The notes beneath the pieces are model-generated. The model worked only from the letters and a program-made list of their open reading frames with translations. It had not been told where the DNA came from and searched no databases. A stretch of DNA of 27,994 nucleotides from a virus: positions 1 through 27,994 of IMG/VR virus record IMGVR_UViG_3300046011_005224; one strand, 5' to 3'. Numbering within the stretch: the stretch's first letter is position 1; the number at the start of each line of letters is the position of its first letter. Shown piece by piece: positions 14,281 to 20,978 of this stretch. The position numbers and the translations under genes are program-made.

Positions 14281-14676
14281 ATGAGTAATGACTGGGTCAA
14301 AGATATTCATGAAATGCATGCTCACTATGGTATGCATGAAAAATTTGCTGAATTTGACAATGAAAAGAAAAAACTGTTCCTAGAATTTAGAACAAGATTT
14401 CTTCAAGAAGAACTCGACGAACTCAAAGAAAACATTAACAACCCTGAGGAAGTAGTTGATGCTCTGATCGACTTATGCGTGGTTGCTATTGGTACTCTAG
14501 ACGCGTATGGCATTGACTCTCATAAGGCATGGGACGAAGTTCTTAGAGCAAACATGAACAAACGTGTTGGAGTAAAACCTGGACGTTCTAACCCACTCGG
14601 ACTTCCTGACCTTATGAAACCGGAAGGTTGGACTGCGCCGTCTCATGAAGGAAACCATGGTAACCTTCCAAAATAA
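14281..14676 (+). CDS. MazG-like all-alpha NTP pyrophosphohydrolase
   Basis: A 131-residue protein. The N-terminal DWVKDIHEMHAHYGM helix leads to LQEELDELKE (Glu43, Glu44, Glu47) and PEEVVDALIDLCVVAIGTL (Glu57, Asp60, Asp64), matching the ExxE...ExxD magnesium-binding pattern of the all-alpha NTP-PPase superfamily. The C-terminus ends RSNPLGLPDLMKPEGW, a tail often seen in phage members. Such enzymes hydrolyse (d)NTPs to monophosphates. T4 gp56 dCTPase is from the same superfamily. With a dCMP hydroxymethylase encoded downstream, removal of dCTP (and dUTP) is an attractive role, but specificity is inferred. The start has AAAGGAAA upstream. Confidence 0.85.
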   Translation: MSNDWVKDIHEMHAHYGMHEKFAEFDNEKKKLFLEFRTRFLQEELDELKENINNPEEVVDALIDLCVVAIGTLDAYGIDSHKAWDEVLRANMNKRVGVKPGRSNPLGLPDLMKPEGWTAPSHEGNHGNLPK

Positions 14677-14699
14677 TTTAATAAAAATGAAAAAAAGGG

Positions 14700-14728
14700 T
14701 TTACAAGACTCCTTTTTTAGTTTATACT
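14700..14728 (+). promoter_or_regulatory. Sigma70 promoter with TATACTGATTCTA element
   Basis: TTTACA (14700-14705), 17 bases, TATACT (14723-14728), with the 13-base TATACTGATTCTA at 14723-14735 followed by TAAGGTA, as at 4662-4674 on the other strand. It drives the hypothetical genes from 14760. Confidence 0.8.
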
Positions 14729-14759
14729 GATTCTATAAGGTAAAACAGAGAGAATCAAA

Positions 14760-15122
14760 ATGACCAAGTTTGCTAAATTCGACCGTACCAATCTGAATGC
14801 TCTTCGTGCTGAGATGAGCGCTCTCTTGAGCAAGTACGGTGTTGACTCGAACCTTGAGTTTGAAGTCGGTAACATGAAGTTCAGCGAAGCTGAAGTTGAG
14901 ATTAAAGTCAAAGCAAAAGTCAAAGGTGCCAAGACTTTCACTAACGTGATCCTTGAGTCTCGTGCTGCTGCTCTCGGCTTGAAGCTGAAGAACAAAGCAG
15001 GTGACGAGCTCGTTGACTATAACACTCGCGCTCACAAGATGCCGTTCGTCTATCGGTGTGGTAACACCGGTAAAATGTTCAAATGCGACGATCGTACTGC
15101 AAAAATGCGGTTTGCTGCTTAA
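14760..15122 (+). CDS. Hypothetical 120-residue protein
   Basis: A basic soluble protein (MTKFAKFDRTNLNALRAEMS at the start) with an N-terminal helix, several Lys/Val-rich strands (EVEIKVKAKVKGAKTFTNVI) and a C-terminal part, MPFVYRCGNTGKMFKCDD, containing two Cys (no full zinc pair). I recall similar unnamed proteins in large T4-like phages, but no function. Nucleic-acid binding is a possibility from the charge and strand pattern. A GAGAG site precedes ATG 14760. It is the first gene after a strong early-type promoter, which suggests an early abundant product. Confidence 0.7.
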   Translation: MTKFAKFDRTNLNALRAEMSALLSKYGVDSNLEFEVGNMKFSEAEVEIKVKAKVKGAKTFTNVILESRAAALGLKLKNKAGDELVDYNTRAHKMPFVYRCGNTGKMFKCDDRTAKMRFAA

Positions 15123-15145
15123 TCAAAGTAAAAAAAGGACTTCTA

Positions 15146-15352
15146 ATGGGTAAACATATCAAAACTCAACTGGACTACGATCTAATCGAAACTCTTGCAC
15201 AGGAGTTGCATCAAGTGGATCCAGATAATGCTAAACTGAAACACTATCTGGCAATGGATAACTTTGAAGGTGGAGAGCTGCGCAAAGCGGTTGCAAAGGT
15301 CAAAAAAATAACTGTTGACGCTGCTCAACAACAGTGTATAGTAATACTGTAA
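15146..15352 (+). CDS. Hypothetical 68-residue protein
   Basis: A small helical protein (MGKHIKTQLDYDLIETLAQE at its N-terminus, then HYLAMDNFEGGELRKAVAKV). I set the start at ATG 15146, with AAAAGGA about 6 bases upstream, and not at the in-frame codon at 15083, which lies inside the preceding gene. It is co-directional with the genes on both sides with short gaps. I see no motif that gives a function. Confidence 0.65.
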   Translation: MGKHIKTQLDYDLIETLAQELHQVDPDNAKLKHYLAMDNFEGGELRKAVAKVKKITVDAAQQQCIVIL

Positions 15353-15368
15353 GCAACGGAGAATCATC

Positions 15369-16052
15369 ATGAGTGATCAATACACAATAGAGAACCGCAG
15401 CAAACTTGAGGCTTATCTCGCAACCCACAGCTTACCTAGTGGGCTTGGAAACGAGGAAAGTGCTTGCACTGTTGCAGCAATCAATCTCGCAATCACGGGC
15501 AAGCTCACGGATAAAATCCCAAGCTGTATGTCTTTGGTGCTTGGCCGGACTACTATTCGGATGCAGGACTGGATGCCTGATCAAATGCGTAACAGCAAAC
15601 GGTATAAGCGTTTAATCCCTGACATGCCGGGAACTGGTCGAGAGCGTGAGACTGAACGTCTTGCGGTGCTGATGGACTGGATGTGGACTGTTGTTTTACC
15701 ACAGTTACAGCCCTTAGCAGACAATCACGGTTTTGGGCCAGCATGGAGAAACATGTGCGAGGTTAAGACTCCTGCTGCTGCTGCTAATGCTGCTGAGGCT
15801 GCTGCTGCTGCTAATGCTGCTTGGGTTGCTGGTATTGCTGCTGCTCGTGCTGCTGCTCGTGCTGCTCGTGCTGCTGCTAATGCTGCTGCTAATGCTGCGG
15901 ACCGGCTGCACCGGCTACACGCCGCTGCTAATGCTGCTGAGGCTGCTGCTGCTGCTGTTGCTGCTCGTGCTGTTGATGCTGAATTTTGGGAGGTTGTAGA
16001 CCCAATTTGTGTGCTTGAGCGCATGACGTATCTTGGTGAGGGGGAAAGGTGA
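15369..16052 (+). CDS. Ala-rich repeat-tail protein
   Basis: A 227-residue protein with two parts. Residues 1-136 are ordinary in composition, with Trp- and Arg-containing helices (MQDWMPDQMR, RLAVLMDWMWTVVLPQLQPL) and a GFGPAW turn. Residues 137-205 are almost pure Ala with spaced Asn, Glu and Arg, written nearly only with GCT codons, and then a conventional tail (FWEVVDPICVLERM) resumes. The tract would form long alpha-helices, perhaps a hairpin. A 33-base sequence is duplicated exactly inside it. A GGAGA site precedes ATG 15369. I do not recognise the N-terminal domain. The function is unknown; a structural or protein-binding role is plausible. Confidence 0.72.
   Translation: MSDQYTIENRSKLEAYLATHSLPSGLGNEESACTVAAINLAITGKLTDKIPSCMSLVLGRTTIRMQDWMPDQMRNSKRYKRLIPDMPGTGRERETERLAVLMDWMWTVVLPQLQPLADNHGFGPAWRNMCEVKTPAAAANAAEAAAAANAAWVAGIAAARAAARAARAAANAAANAADRLHRLHAAANAAEAAAAAVAARAVDAEFWEVVDPICVLERMTYLGEGER
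15780..15812 (+). repeat. Copy 1 of a 33-base direct repeat (GCT-rich)
   Basis: GCTGCTAATGCTGCTGAG followed by five GCT triplets, identical to 15924-15956. It encodes an AANAAE-type segment plus five Ala. Such triplet runs expand and contract by replication slippage. Confidence 0.9.
15924..15956 (+). repeat. Copy 2 of a 33-base direct repeat (GCT-rich)
   Basis: Exact second copy of 15780-15812, 144 bases downstream and in the same reading frame, so a segmental duplication or slippage origin is likely. Confidence 0.9.
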
Positions 16053-16086
16053 TGTATGGATTTGGTCTGGGCGCGAGGGGTATCTG

Positions 16087-16275
16087 ATGCCGAACAATGT
16101 GAGCGTTTGCCGGAACTGCCGAGGCGAGGGTTGGTTTTTCGACACCACTTATGACCGCTGCGGAGCGTTGGCCAAGTGCGACAGGTGTCATGGCTCGGGC
16201 CTGAATGACGAAGCAGTCAAAAGTATTATCGGCAACGCCTTTGACCCATATCTTTTGCCGAAGCCAAAGGAGTAA
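16087..16275 (+). CDS. Small DnaJ-type zinc-finger protein
   Basis: A 62-residue protein with CRNCRGEG and CDRCHGSG, two copies of the CxxCxGxG motif that together bind one zinc as in DnaJ cysteine-rich domains. A C-terminal DPYLLPKPKE tail follows. There is no J domain, so it is not a full co-chaperone; it may bind protein or nucleic acid. I set the start at ATG 16087, with GAGGGG 6 bases before it. The frame is also open upstream to 16033 but overlaps the previous gene. Confidence 0.7.
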   Translation: MPNNVSVCRNCRGEGWFFDTTYDRCGALAKCDRCHGSGLNDEAVKSIIGNAFDPYLLPKPKE

Positions 16276-16278
16276 GTC

Positions 16279-16614
16279 GTGAGAATGCAAATGAGTGACG
16301 AAGAACTGGTGAAGCGATTAGATAATCTCTGGACAATGCTTGAAGAGGATGGCCACTATGTAAAAGCAAACACCGTCTCACTTGCAAAAGAACATATTGA
16401 ATATCTTGAAAAGAAGCTAAAACTTCTTGAGAAGACTGATATGTATCTTAAGACCAACTATCCTGAACATACCGGATATTACTTCATCTGTGGTGAAGGT
16501 GGAACAAAGGATGGCAATGGTCTTCCTGAACGTCTGCACGTCTGTCCTGCTTATGGAGCAGCCTGGATGATGCTATATACAAGAACTGATAAAACATCTG
16601 GACCGGAGTATTGA
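16279..16614 (+). CDS. Hypothetical 111-residue protein
   Basis: The N-terminal half is helical and charged (MSDEELVKRLDNLWTMLEED, HIEYLEKKLKLLEK, a probable coiled coil). The second half is a compact region with HTGYYFICGEGGTKDGNGLP, PERLHVCPAYG and AAWMMLYTRT. No family is recognised. GTG 16279 is preceded by AAAGGAG at 6 bases, a better fit than ATG 16285 or 16291, which lie in the same frame. It follows the zinc-finger gene by 3 bases and is probably coupled to it. Confidence 0.68.
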   Translation: MRMQMSDEELVKRLDNLWTMLEEDGHYVKANTVSLAKEHIEYLEKKLKLLEKTDMYLKTNYPEHTGYYFICGEGGTKDGNGLPERLHVCPAYGAAWMMLYTRTDKTSGPEY

Positions 16615-16615
16615 A

Positions 16616-16927
16616 ATGACCAAATATGCAATCGTAACTGCTATCTCGTCTTACCGTATACGGTATTGTATTCCTGTAGATGAACTGCAGGAATTGAACG
16701 TTGAAGTTCCCGTCGAAGGACGTGAGATCGAATGGGCTGAAGACTGTGTTACTTGTAACGAGGTAGTAGAGTTTTCTCAGAAGCACATCGGTGAGACTAT
16801 CATCGACTCAGAGATTCTTACAGAAGAACAGATGCTCGAAAAGTTTGATGCTGATAATGACTATCTTACAGACTGGACTCGTGAGAAGAAGATTCAATAC
16901 GTTCGCGATTGGAAAAATATTTCTTAA
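16616..16927 (+). CDS. Hypothetical 103-residue protein
   Basis: A small acidic protein beginning MTKYAIVTAISSYRIRYCIP with strands followed by VDELQELNVEVPVEGREIEW and two Cys (VTCNEV), then helices and a charged tail with DYLTDWTREKK. The N-terminus looks like a compact beta-sheet, and I recall similar unnamed proteins from large phages without a known function. ATG 16616 lies 1 base after the previous stop. It is the last gene before the promoter at 16954. Confidence 0.68.
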   Translation: MTKYAIVTAISSYRIRYCIPVDELQELNVEVPVEGREIEWAEDCVTCNEVVEFSQKHIGETIIDSEILTEEQMLEKFDADNDYLTDWTREKKIQYVRDWKNIS

Positions 16928-16953
16928 AAAATTCATTTCAGCGCACTTTCCTA

Positions 16954-16982
16954 TTTACATTCGTTTAGAATCAGTATAGATT
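16954..16982 (+). promoter_or_regulatory. Early-type promoter, same family as 99-127
   Basis: TTTACA (16954-16959), 17 bases, TAGATT (16977-16982). The spacer is the conserved TTCGTTTAGAATCAGTA, and the 13-base TAGAATCAGTATA is at 16966-16978. It drives the operon starting at 17012. Confidence 0.8.
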
Positions 16983-17011
16983 GATAATAGGAAAAGGAAA
17001 GGAACCATCCT

Positions 17012-17257
17012 ATGACTCGCACTTCTGCTTATCGCTTCACTGTTCGTATGGTTGACGGTCAAGTTGCTCCTGAGGACCAGGCGTCAGTTGACGGTCTGCG
17101 TACCGTTGTCAAGCTTGGTAACGCTGCTTTCGGTACCACTCAGTATGTCAAGCTACAGGGCCGCGGTCATCGTCGTGGCGTTTATCAATACAATCAATCG
17201 CTTCCTCTTCCTTATGCTACGTCTGCTGATGTCTACGTGTATACTCGTAACCGCTAA
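17012..17257 (+). CDS. Hypothetical 81-residue basic protein
   Basis: A basic, strand-rich protein (MTRTSAYRFTVRMVDGQVAP at the start, then VVKLGNAAFGTTQYVKLQGR and a repeated Arg/Tyr pattern). It has the look of a small beta-barrel with nucleic-acid binding potential, but no family is recognised. AAAGGAAC precedes ATG 17012 at 9 bases. It is the first gene behind a strong early-type promoter, and the stop overlaps the next ATG (TAATG). Confidence 0.68.
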   Translation: MTRTSAYRFTVRMVDGQVAPEDQASVDGLRTVVKLGNAAFGTTQYVKLQGRGHRRGVYQYNQSLPLPYATSADVYVYTRNR

Positions 17258-17769
17258 TGTCTCTGCAAACAAATCTCACACTCGTAAAATTGCTCCTGGA
17301 CGATATTCGTTCGGGAGCAAAGTACAATTCTAATGATACAAAAATGCTTAGATACACTCTAAGCAACATTTATAACGCAGCTCTTCATAAAAAGCTTGGT
17401 ATCGAAAAAGATATCGAAAGCCCAGATTATGTTTATATGTCTGAGAGATTTAAACAAAAATGGGAAGACCTAGGTAAGCCGCCGGGTGGCAGTACTCTTA
17501 GAAAGATAGGTATTCATGAGCATGTTATACCTTTCAATATTCTTATGAAAAGAATGGTAGTAGAATGTTCTGATGAAGATTCTATCTATGAATTCGTAAG
17601 TAGATGCAATATGCTCGTGTTTGTTACGAAAGAAGAAGATAGTGATTTAAATTCCGCCGGATATCAAAGGTCTCTACCAAAAGACGGCAAAGATAGATAC
17701 GAAGAAGTTGGTATCAAAATTCATCCTGAACCAGTATTATACAAAAATTTTGGAAAACACAAGAAATGA
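17257..17769 (+). CDS. Hypothetical 170-residue protein
   Basis: A soluble alpha/beta protein with LTLVKLLLDDIRSGAKYN at its N-terminus, a VYMSERFKQKWEDLGKPPGG segment, then IHEHVIPFNILMKRMV and EFVSRCNMLVFVTKEED. The HEHVIPFNILMKRM stretch looks like a helix with a metal-capable HxH, but I cannot assign a family. It may relate to small restriction-type or recombination-related phage proteins, which is speculative. The start is in a TAATG junction with the previous gene and it overlaps the next by 4 bases (ATGA), so the operon is coupled. Confidence 0.68.
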   Translation: MSLQTNLTLVKLLLDDIRSGAKYNSNDTKMLRYTLSNIYNAALHKKLGIEKDIESPDYVYMSERFKQKWEDLGKPPGGSTLRKIGIHEHVIPFNILMKRMVVECSDEDSIYEFVSRCNMLVFVTKEEDSDLNSAGYQRSLPKDGKDRYEEVGIKIHPEPVLYKNFGKHKK

Positions 17770-18611
17770 AACTATCTGAAGTAACTAAAGAAATACATGT
17801 TTGGATCGCAGAAGATATTTTTGCGTTAGCAGACTTGTGTAGAAAAAAGAAAAACATTCTTGACGATAAATCTTACTACAGTTACTATCGCAGTCGAATT
17901 GGTATGATCGGCAACGCCTTTCATAGCAGCAAAGCAAATGTTGTTCTACCATACATGACAGAAGAAGCATCAAAGCTTAAATCCGGAAATAGAACGAATG
18001 AGCACGTGAATTCTAGACTTCGTCGCGCAAGACAGATTCTCGACAGAGTAATTGCAAATCCTAACATTAGGTTTGAAAGAATTGTTGCGTATGTAGTAGA
18101 CTCTTGCAAGGTCGTGCAGACTACAAACGAAGAAAACAAGCGTCTTGAGAAACGTAGGAGGAACCATCTGAATGACGGTAACAAAACAATTCCATGGCGA
18201 TACCTGTATAAACTTGAAAATTGTATTTTGATAGATCGTGATCTAAACGAATATAGAAAATATTACTATATGATTGAAGGTATTCGATACGACTCTGCTA
18301 CTGAAGTTGCAGAAGACTATGAAATTACTCCGGCAGAAGTTGACATGCGTGCTCTAAATAAAAATTCTTGTCATGATTGGACTAAACACTCTATCGAAAC
18401 TAACGAGCAAGTGTTTCGTAAAAAGTATCCTACAAAAAAGAAATCAAAAAGCAAAAAGTCACAAAAATATGTTTACATGATCAGTGGCGTATTATATAAT
18501 GCTAATGAAGCGACTACTAAATACAACATCACTCATTCTACTCTGATTAGTCGCTGTAAGGCAAAAACTAAATATCTAGACTGGAAACAATTTGAAAAAG
18601 AGGCAGCATGA
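17766..18611 (+). CDS. Putative DNA-binding protein with two NUMOD-like repeats
   Basis: A 281-residue basic protein. Residues 1-150 are helical and unrecognised. Two related segments follow: 166-205 (YYMIEGIRYDSATEVAEDYE...HDW) and 235-273 (YVYMISGVLYNANEATTKYN...LDW), joined by a Lys-rich linker (217-234). Each has a two-strand start, an A-rich helix and a second helix, resembling NUMOD-type DNA-binding repeats found in homing endonucleases. No GIY-YIG, HNH or LAGLIDADG nuclease motif is visible, so it may be a transcription factor or DNA-binding remnant. ATGA overlaps on both sides couple it to its neighbours. Moderate confidence in the repeat, low in the family. Confidence 0.6.
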   Translation: MKLSEVTKEIHVWIAEDIFALADLCRKKKNILDDKSYYSYYRSRIGMIGNAFHSSKANVVLPYMTEEASKLKSGNRTNEHVNSRLRRARQILDRVIANPNIRFERIVAYVVDSCKVVQTTNEENKRLEKRRRNHLNDGNKTIPWRYLYKLENCILIDRDLNEYRKYYYMIEGIRYDSATEVAEDYEITPAEVDMRALNKNSCHDWTKHSIETNEQVFRKKYPTKKKSKSKKSQKYVYMISGVLYNANEATTKYNITHSTLISRCKAKTKYLDWKQFEKEAA

Positions 18612-19168
18612 TTTTAATCATTGAAGGCATGGATCGTTGTGGTAAAACCACTCTTATATCCAACCTGAGAAAAAACTATTTCAGCAATCATAAAGTAATC
18701 GTACATCATTCATCTGCTCCGCCGAAGTGCGTAGCGGATAAAAATACATGGGAGGTAGATCATTATACAGATCTTGCAAAGACCTTTCATCGCCTCTCAG
18801 CAAACGACGGTTACGATATCATATGTGATCGCTTTCACCTTGGTGCAATGGTTTATGGTATGCGATATCGTGGACTCCAACCTCATACAATCTTTGAAGT
18901 TGACCGCGATGTAATTTCCTGCAGAGAAGAAAAGAAGATTGCTTTAATTCTTCTAACTGACTATGCAGATGCTATTATGGCAAGAAACGATGGCGAGTCT
19001 ATCGAAACAACAACTAAAGAGTTTGAAAGTACTCGAACCGAGTTTACAAATTTCTTTAACTATTCAATGATACAAAACAAACTACACATAAATATTACTG
19101 ATAATGGTGGTTTTCAAAGCACGTATCCTCGAGTAGAAGCATTTTTGGATAATCTATCAAATGAATAG
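18608..19168 (+). CDS. Thymidylate-kinase-like deoxynucleotide kinase
   Basis: A 186-residue P-loop kinase. LIIEGMDRCGKTTLI carries Walker A (Gly7 to Thr14), DRFHLGAMVYG (from Asp74) matches the DRx-type substrate segment of TMK-like enzymes, and CREEKKIALILLTDYADAIMARND resembles the strand and lid of that family. TMK makes dTDP from dTMP. In T4 the unrelated gp1 phosphorylates hydroxymethyl-dCMP. Placed two genes before the dCMP hydroxymethylase, this enzyme could take over that step, which is inference. It overlaps the gene before it by 4 bases and the next by 8. Confidence 0.8.
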   Translation: MILIIEGMDRCGKTTLISNLRKNYFSNHKVIVHHSSAPPKCVADKNTWEVDHYTDLAKTFHRLSANDGYDIICDRFHLGAMVYGMRYRGLQPHTIFEVDRDVISCREEKKIALILLTDYADAIMARNDGESIETTTKEFESTRTEFTNFFNYSMIQNKLHINITDNGGFQSTYPRVEAFLDNLSNE

Positions 19169-19619
19169 ATTGTTAGAAAAACAGTTAGGCGACGATGCTG
19201 AATACGTAGTAAAAGAATTCTTTGCGCAAAAAGGATATGAATTTATTTTATCCGAAAATAAGTACGATGATAAAAAAGATGCAATATTAATTGCAAATAA
19301 TGAACAGTATCAAGTTGAGATAAAGCTTGAGACAAGATACAAAAAGTTCAATTCGTTTACAATTCCAATTGAGTATAGCAATCAACTAAGTAAGTGCGCC
19401 AATGTTGACATGCTCATCTTTTGTCAACGCCCTACTCAAGATGATCCGACCTTTAAGATCTATCAAGCACCACCAGTCGGTCAAAGATTTTTTGAAATCA
19501 AACAAAATGAAATAGACAAGCGGCATGTAGCTCACTTTTTTATTGACAAAATGAAACTTATTGGTAAAATAACTAATAAGGAAATTATAGAAAAATACAT
19601 GGTAAGAAAGGCATACTAA
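19161..19619 (+). CDS. Putative PD-(D/E)XK nuclease
   Basis: A 152-residue protein with a possible PD-(D/E)XK core: Glu14 in an N-terminal helix (GDDAEYVVKEFF), Asp40 in DDKKDAILIANNE, and Glu53-x-Lys55 in YQVEIKLETRYK, with FNSFTIPIEYSNQLSK following. The spacing D-x12-E-x-K is right for the fold. I do not recognise a named family. Because it lies next to dCMP hydroxymethylase, a role in degrading host cytosine-containing DNA, as T4 denA/denB do by other means, is possible. This is inference. It overlaps the kinase gene and the next gene (TAATG). Confidence 0.6.
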   Translation: MNRLLEKQLGDDAEYVVKEFFAQKGYEFILSENKYDDKKDAILIANNEQYQVEIKLETRYKKFNSFTIPIEYSNQLSKCANVDMLIFCQRPTQDDPTFKIYQAPPVGQRFFEIKQNEIDKRHVAHFFIDKMKLIGKITNKEIIEKYMVRKAY

Positions 19620-20281
19620 TGCAAAGAGTTTCTGATATTCGAGCAAAGCTCATTCAAAAGTATCGTGATCAAGACTTTGTGACTGATAAGACCGGTGTTA
19701 AAACCATCGAGTTGATCGGCGAGTCATTTATTGCTGATGAAGACTGGATCATTCGTAAACCAAACTACGAATACATCGAACGTGAACTCGAATGGTATGA
19801 GTCGCAATCGTTGTATGTAGAAGATATTCCTGGTGAGACTCCTGCGATCTGGAAAAATGTTGCTTCAAAACATGGTCGTATCAACTCGAACTATGGTCAT
19901 CTCATTTGGTCTAATGAAAATCATAATCAATATGAAAATGTTCTTACTGAACTTTTGAATAACCCTAACAGCCGCCGTGCTGTCATGATCTACAATCGTC
20001 CTTCCATGCATACTGACTATTACGAAGACGATATGTCTGACTTCATCTGCACCTATGCAAACACATTCCTTATTCGTGACGGTAAACTTATCAGCCACTA
20101 TCTGATGCGTTCGAACGATGCAGTGTTCGGCTATGACAACGATGTTCACTGGGCAATGCATGTTCAGAAGAAACTCGCAGCAGACCTTAGAGTTGGAGTC
20201 GGTGATCTCATCTGGACTGCAACGAACCTGCATGTATACGAGCGCCACTTCAAGTTCATCGAAGAGTTGATGGATGCGTGA
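19619..20281 (+). CDS. 42: dCMP hydroxymethylase gp42
   Basis: A 220-residue thymidylate-synthase-fold enzyme that matches T4 gp42 closely: VTDKTGVKTIELIGESFIAD, YIERELEWYES then VEDIPGETPAIWKNVAS, GRINSNYGHLIW, MIYNRPSM and SDFICTYANTF with the catalytic Cys144, MRSNDAVFGYDND with Asp175, and TATNLHVYERHF. Cys144 and Asp175 stand in the places of T4 Cys148 and Asp179, with the same spacing of 31, and the Asp is the residue that favours dCMP over dUMP. It converts dCMP and methylene-tetrahydrofolate to 5-hydroxymethyl-dCMP. It is about 26 residues shorter than T4 gp42 at the C-terminus. TAATG start. Confidence 0.93.
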   Translation: MQRVSDIRAKLIQKYRDQDFVTDKTGVKTIELIGESFIADEDWIIRKPNYEYIERELEWYESQSLYVEDIPGETPAIWKNVASKHGRINSNYGHLIWSNENHNQYENVLTELLNNPNSRRAVMIYNRPSMHTDYYEDDMSDFICTYANTFLIRDGKLISHYLMRSNDAVFGYDNDVHWAMHVQKKLAADLRVGVGDLIWTATNLHVYERHFKFIEELMDA

Positions 20282-20447
20282 TATAGGTGTAACTTATACT
20301 ATCTCTGCACCACCCGAACCTGCTTGGAAGTGCCAACTAATAAACGGCGTATATTGGAACTTAGAAGAAGGCAAGCAACCAAACGCTTTTCATCGCTTTA
20401 TGCAGAGACTCTTCTTTGGAATTAAATGGAGTAAGATAAATGATTGA
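20274..20447 (+). CDS. Small 57-residue protein between 42 and dCMP deaminase
   Basis: It begins ATG 20274 inside the end of 42 and ends at TGA 20447, inside the start of the deaminase gene, overlapping both by 8 bases. It opens MRDIGVTYTISAPPEPAWKC and ends FHRFMQRLFFGIKWSKIND, with a distinctive aromatic and basic C-terminus. The overlaps on both sides support real translation. Proteins with a similar FHRFMQRL-type end are, as I recall, found in T4-like phages without a known function. It could be a small membrane-associated or partner protein. Confidence 0.72.
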   Translation: MRDIGVTYTISAPPEPAWKCQLINGVYWNLEEGKQPNAFHRFMQRLFFGIKWSKIND

Positions 20448-20910
20448 TAGTAAATGGGACAACCGCTTTATGAAACTCGCGCGCGAGATCTCAACTTGGA
20501 GCAAGGATCCTTCGAGCAAGATCGGCGCAGTGATCATAAATGATGAGCGTCGTATCCTCGCGACCGGTTATAACGGGTTTCCTCGTGGCATCGAAGATAC
20601 CGAGGAGCGTCTTAACGATCGTGAACAAAAGTATCCGCGTATCGTTCATGGCGAGATGAATGCTCTGATGAATGCGCTCTACAGTGGTGTATCCGTTAAA
20701 GACGCAACGATCTACGTCTGGGGTCTGCCGATCTGCTCTGAGTGCACTAAGTCGGTCATTCAATCCGGTATTAAACGAGTCGTAATCACATACCCTGAAT
20801 ACGCTCCTGAGAAATGGCAGAACCAGTGGAATGGAATGTCCAAGCCGATGTATCAAGAAGCGGGTGTCTCGATTACATACGTCAATGAAAAGCATTGGAG
20901 CTTTGAATAA
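20440..20910 (+). CDS. dCMP deaminase
   Basis: A 156-residue cytidine/dCMP deaminase-fold enzyme. It has DPSSKIGAVI, HGEMNAL (His70, Glu72, where most members have HAE) and PICSECTKSVIQSGI (Cys99, Cys102), giving the zinc and proton-shuttle residues. It deaminates dCMP to dUMP, which feeds dTTP synthesis. In T4 the same enzyme (cd) works with gp42 in the nucleotide complex, so both share the dCMP pool. It overlaps the preceding ORF by 8 bases. Downstream there is a gap of 90-100 bases holding the next promoter. Confidence 0.93.
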   Translation: MIDSKWDNRFMKLAREISTWSKDPSSKIGAVIINDERRILATGYNGFPRGIEDTEERLNDREQKYPRIVHGEMNALMNALYSGVSVKDATIYVWGLPICSECTKSVIQSGIKRVVITYPEYAPEKWQNQWNGMSKPMYQEAGVSITYVNEKHWSFE

Positions 20911-20978
20911 ACCAAAACTAAATTGTAAAAAATTTGAAAAAAATGTTCTAGAAGATTGTAAACGATTTATTCTGTCGG

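Noticed and set aside
14650-14700. Terminator after the MazG-like gene (GAAGG...CCTTC)
   Set aside because: The stem is only 5 bp with mismatches, and there is no T-tract directly behind it.
15083-15145. N-terminal extension of the gene at 15146
   Set aside because: It lies inside the preceding gene, while ATG 15146 has a well-placed AAAAGGA site.
15725-16024. Ala-, Ser- and Leu-rich ORFs in other frames across the GCT tract
   Set aside because: Any frame of a GCT/AGC run is open. Only the plus-strand frame from 15369 has a non-repetitive, gene-like N-terminal domain and a ribosome binding site.
17766-18611. Homing endonuclease
   Set aside because: No GIY-YIG, HNH or LAGLIDADG motif is visible, and the gene lies within a coupled operon and not in an intron.
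19619-20281. Calling this gene thymidylate synthase
   Set aside because: The fold is the same, but the sequence follows T4 gp42 throughout, and Asp175 stands at the position that selects dCMP.
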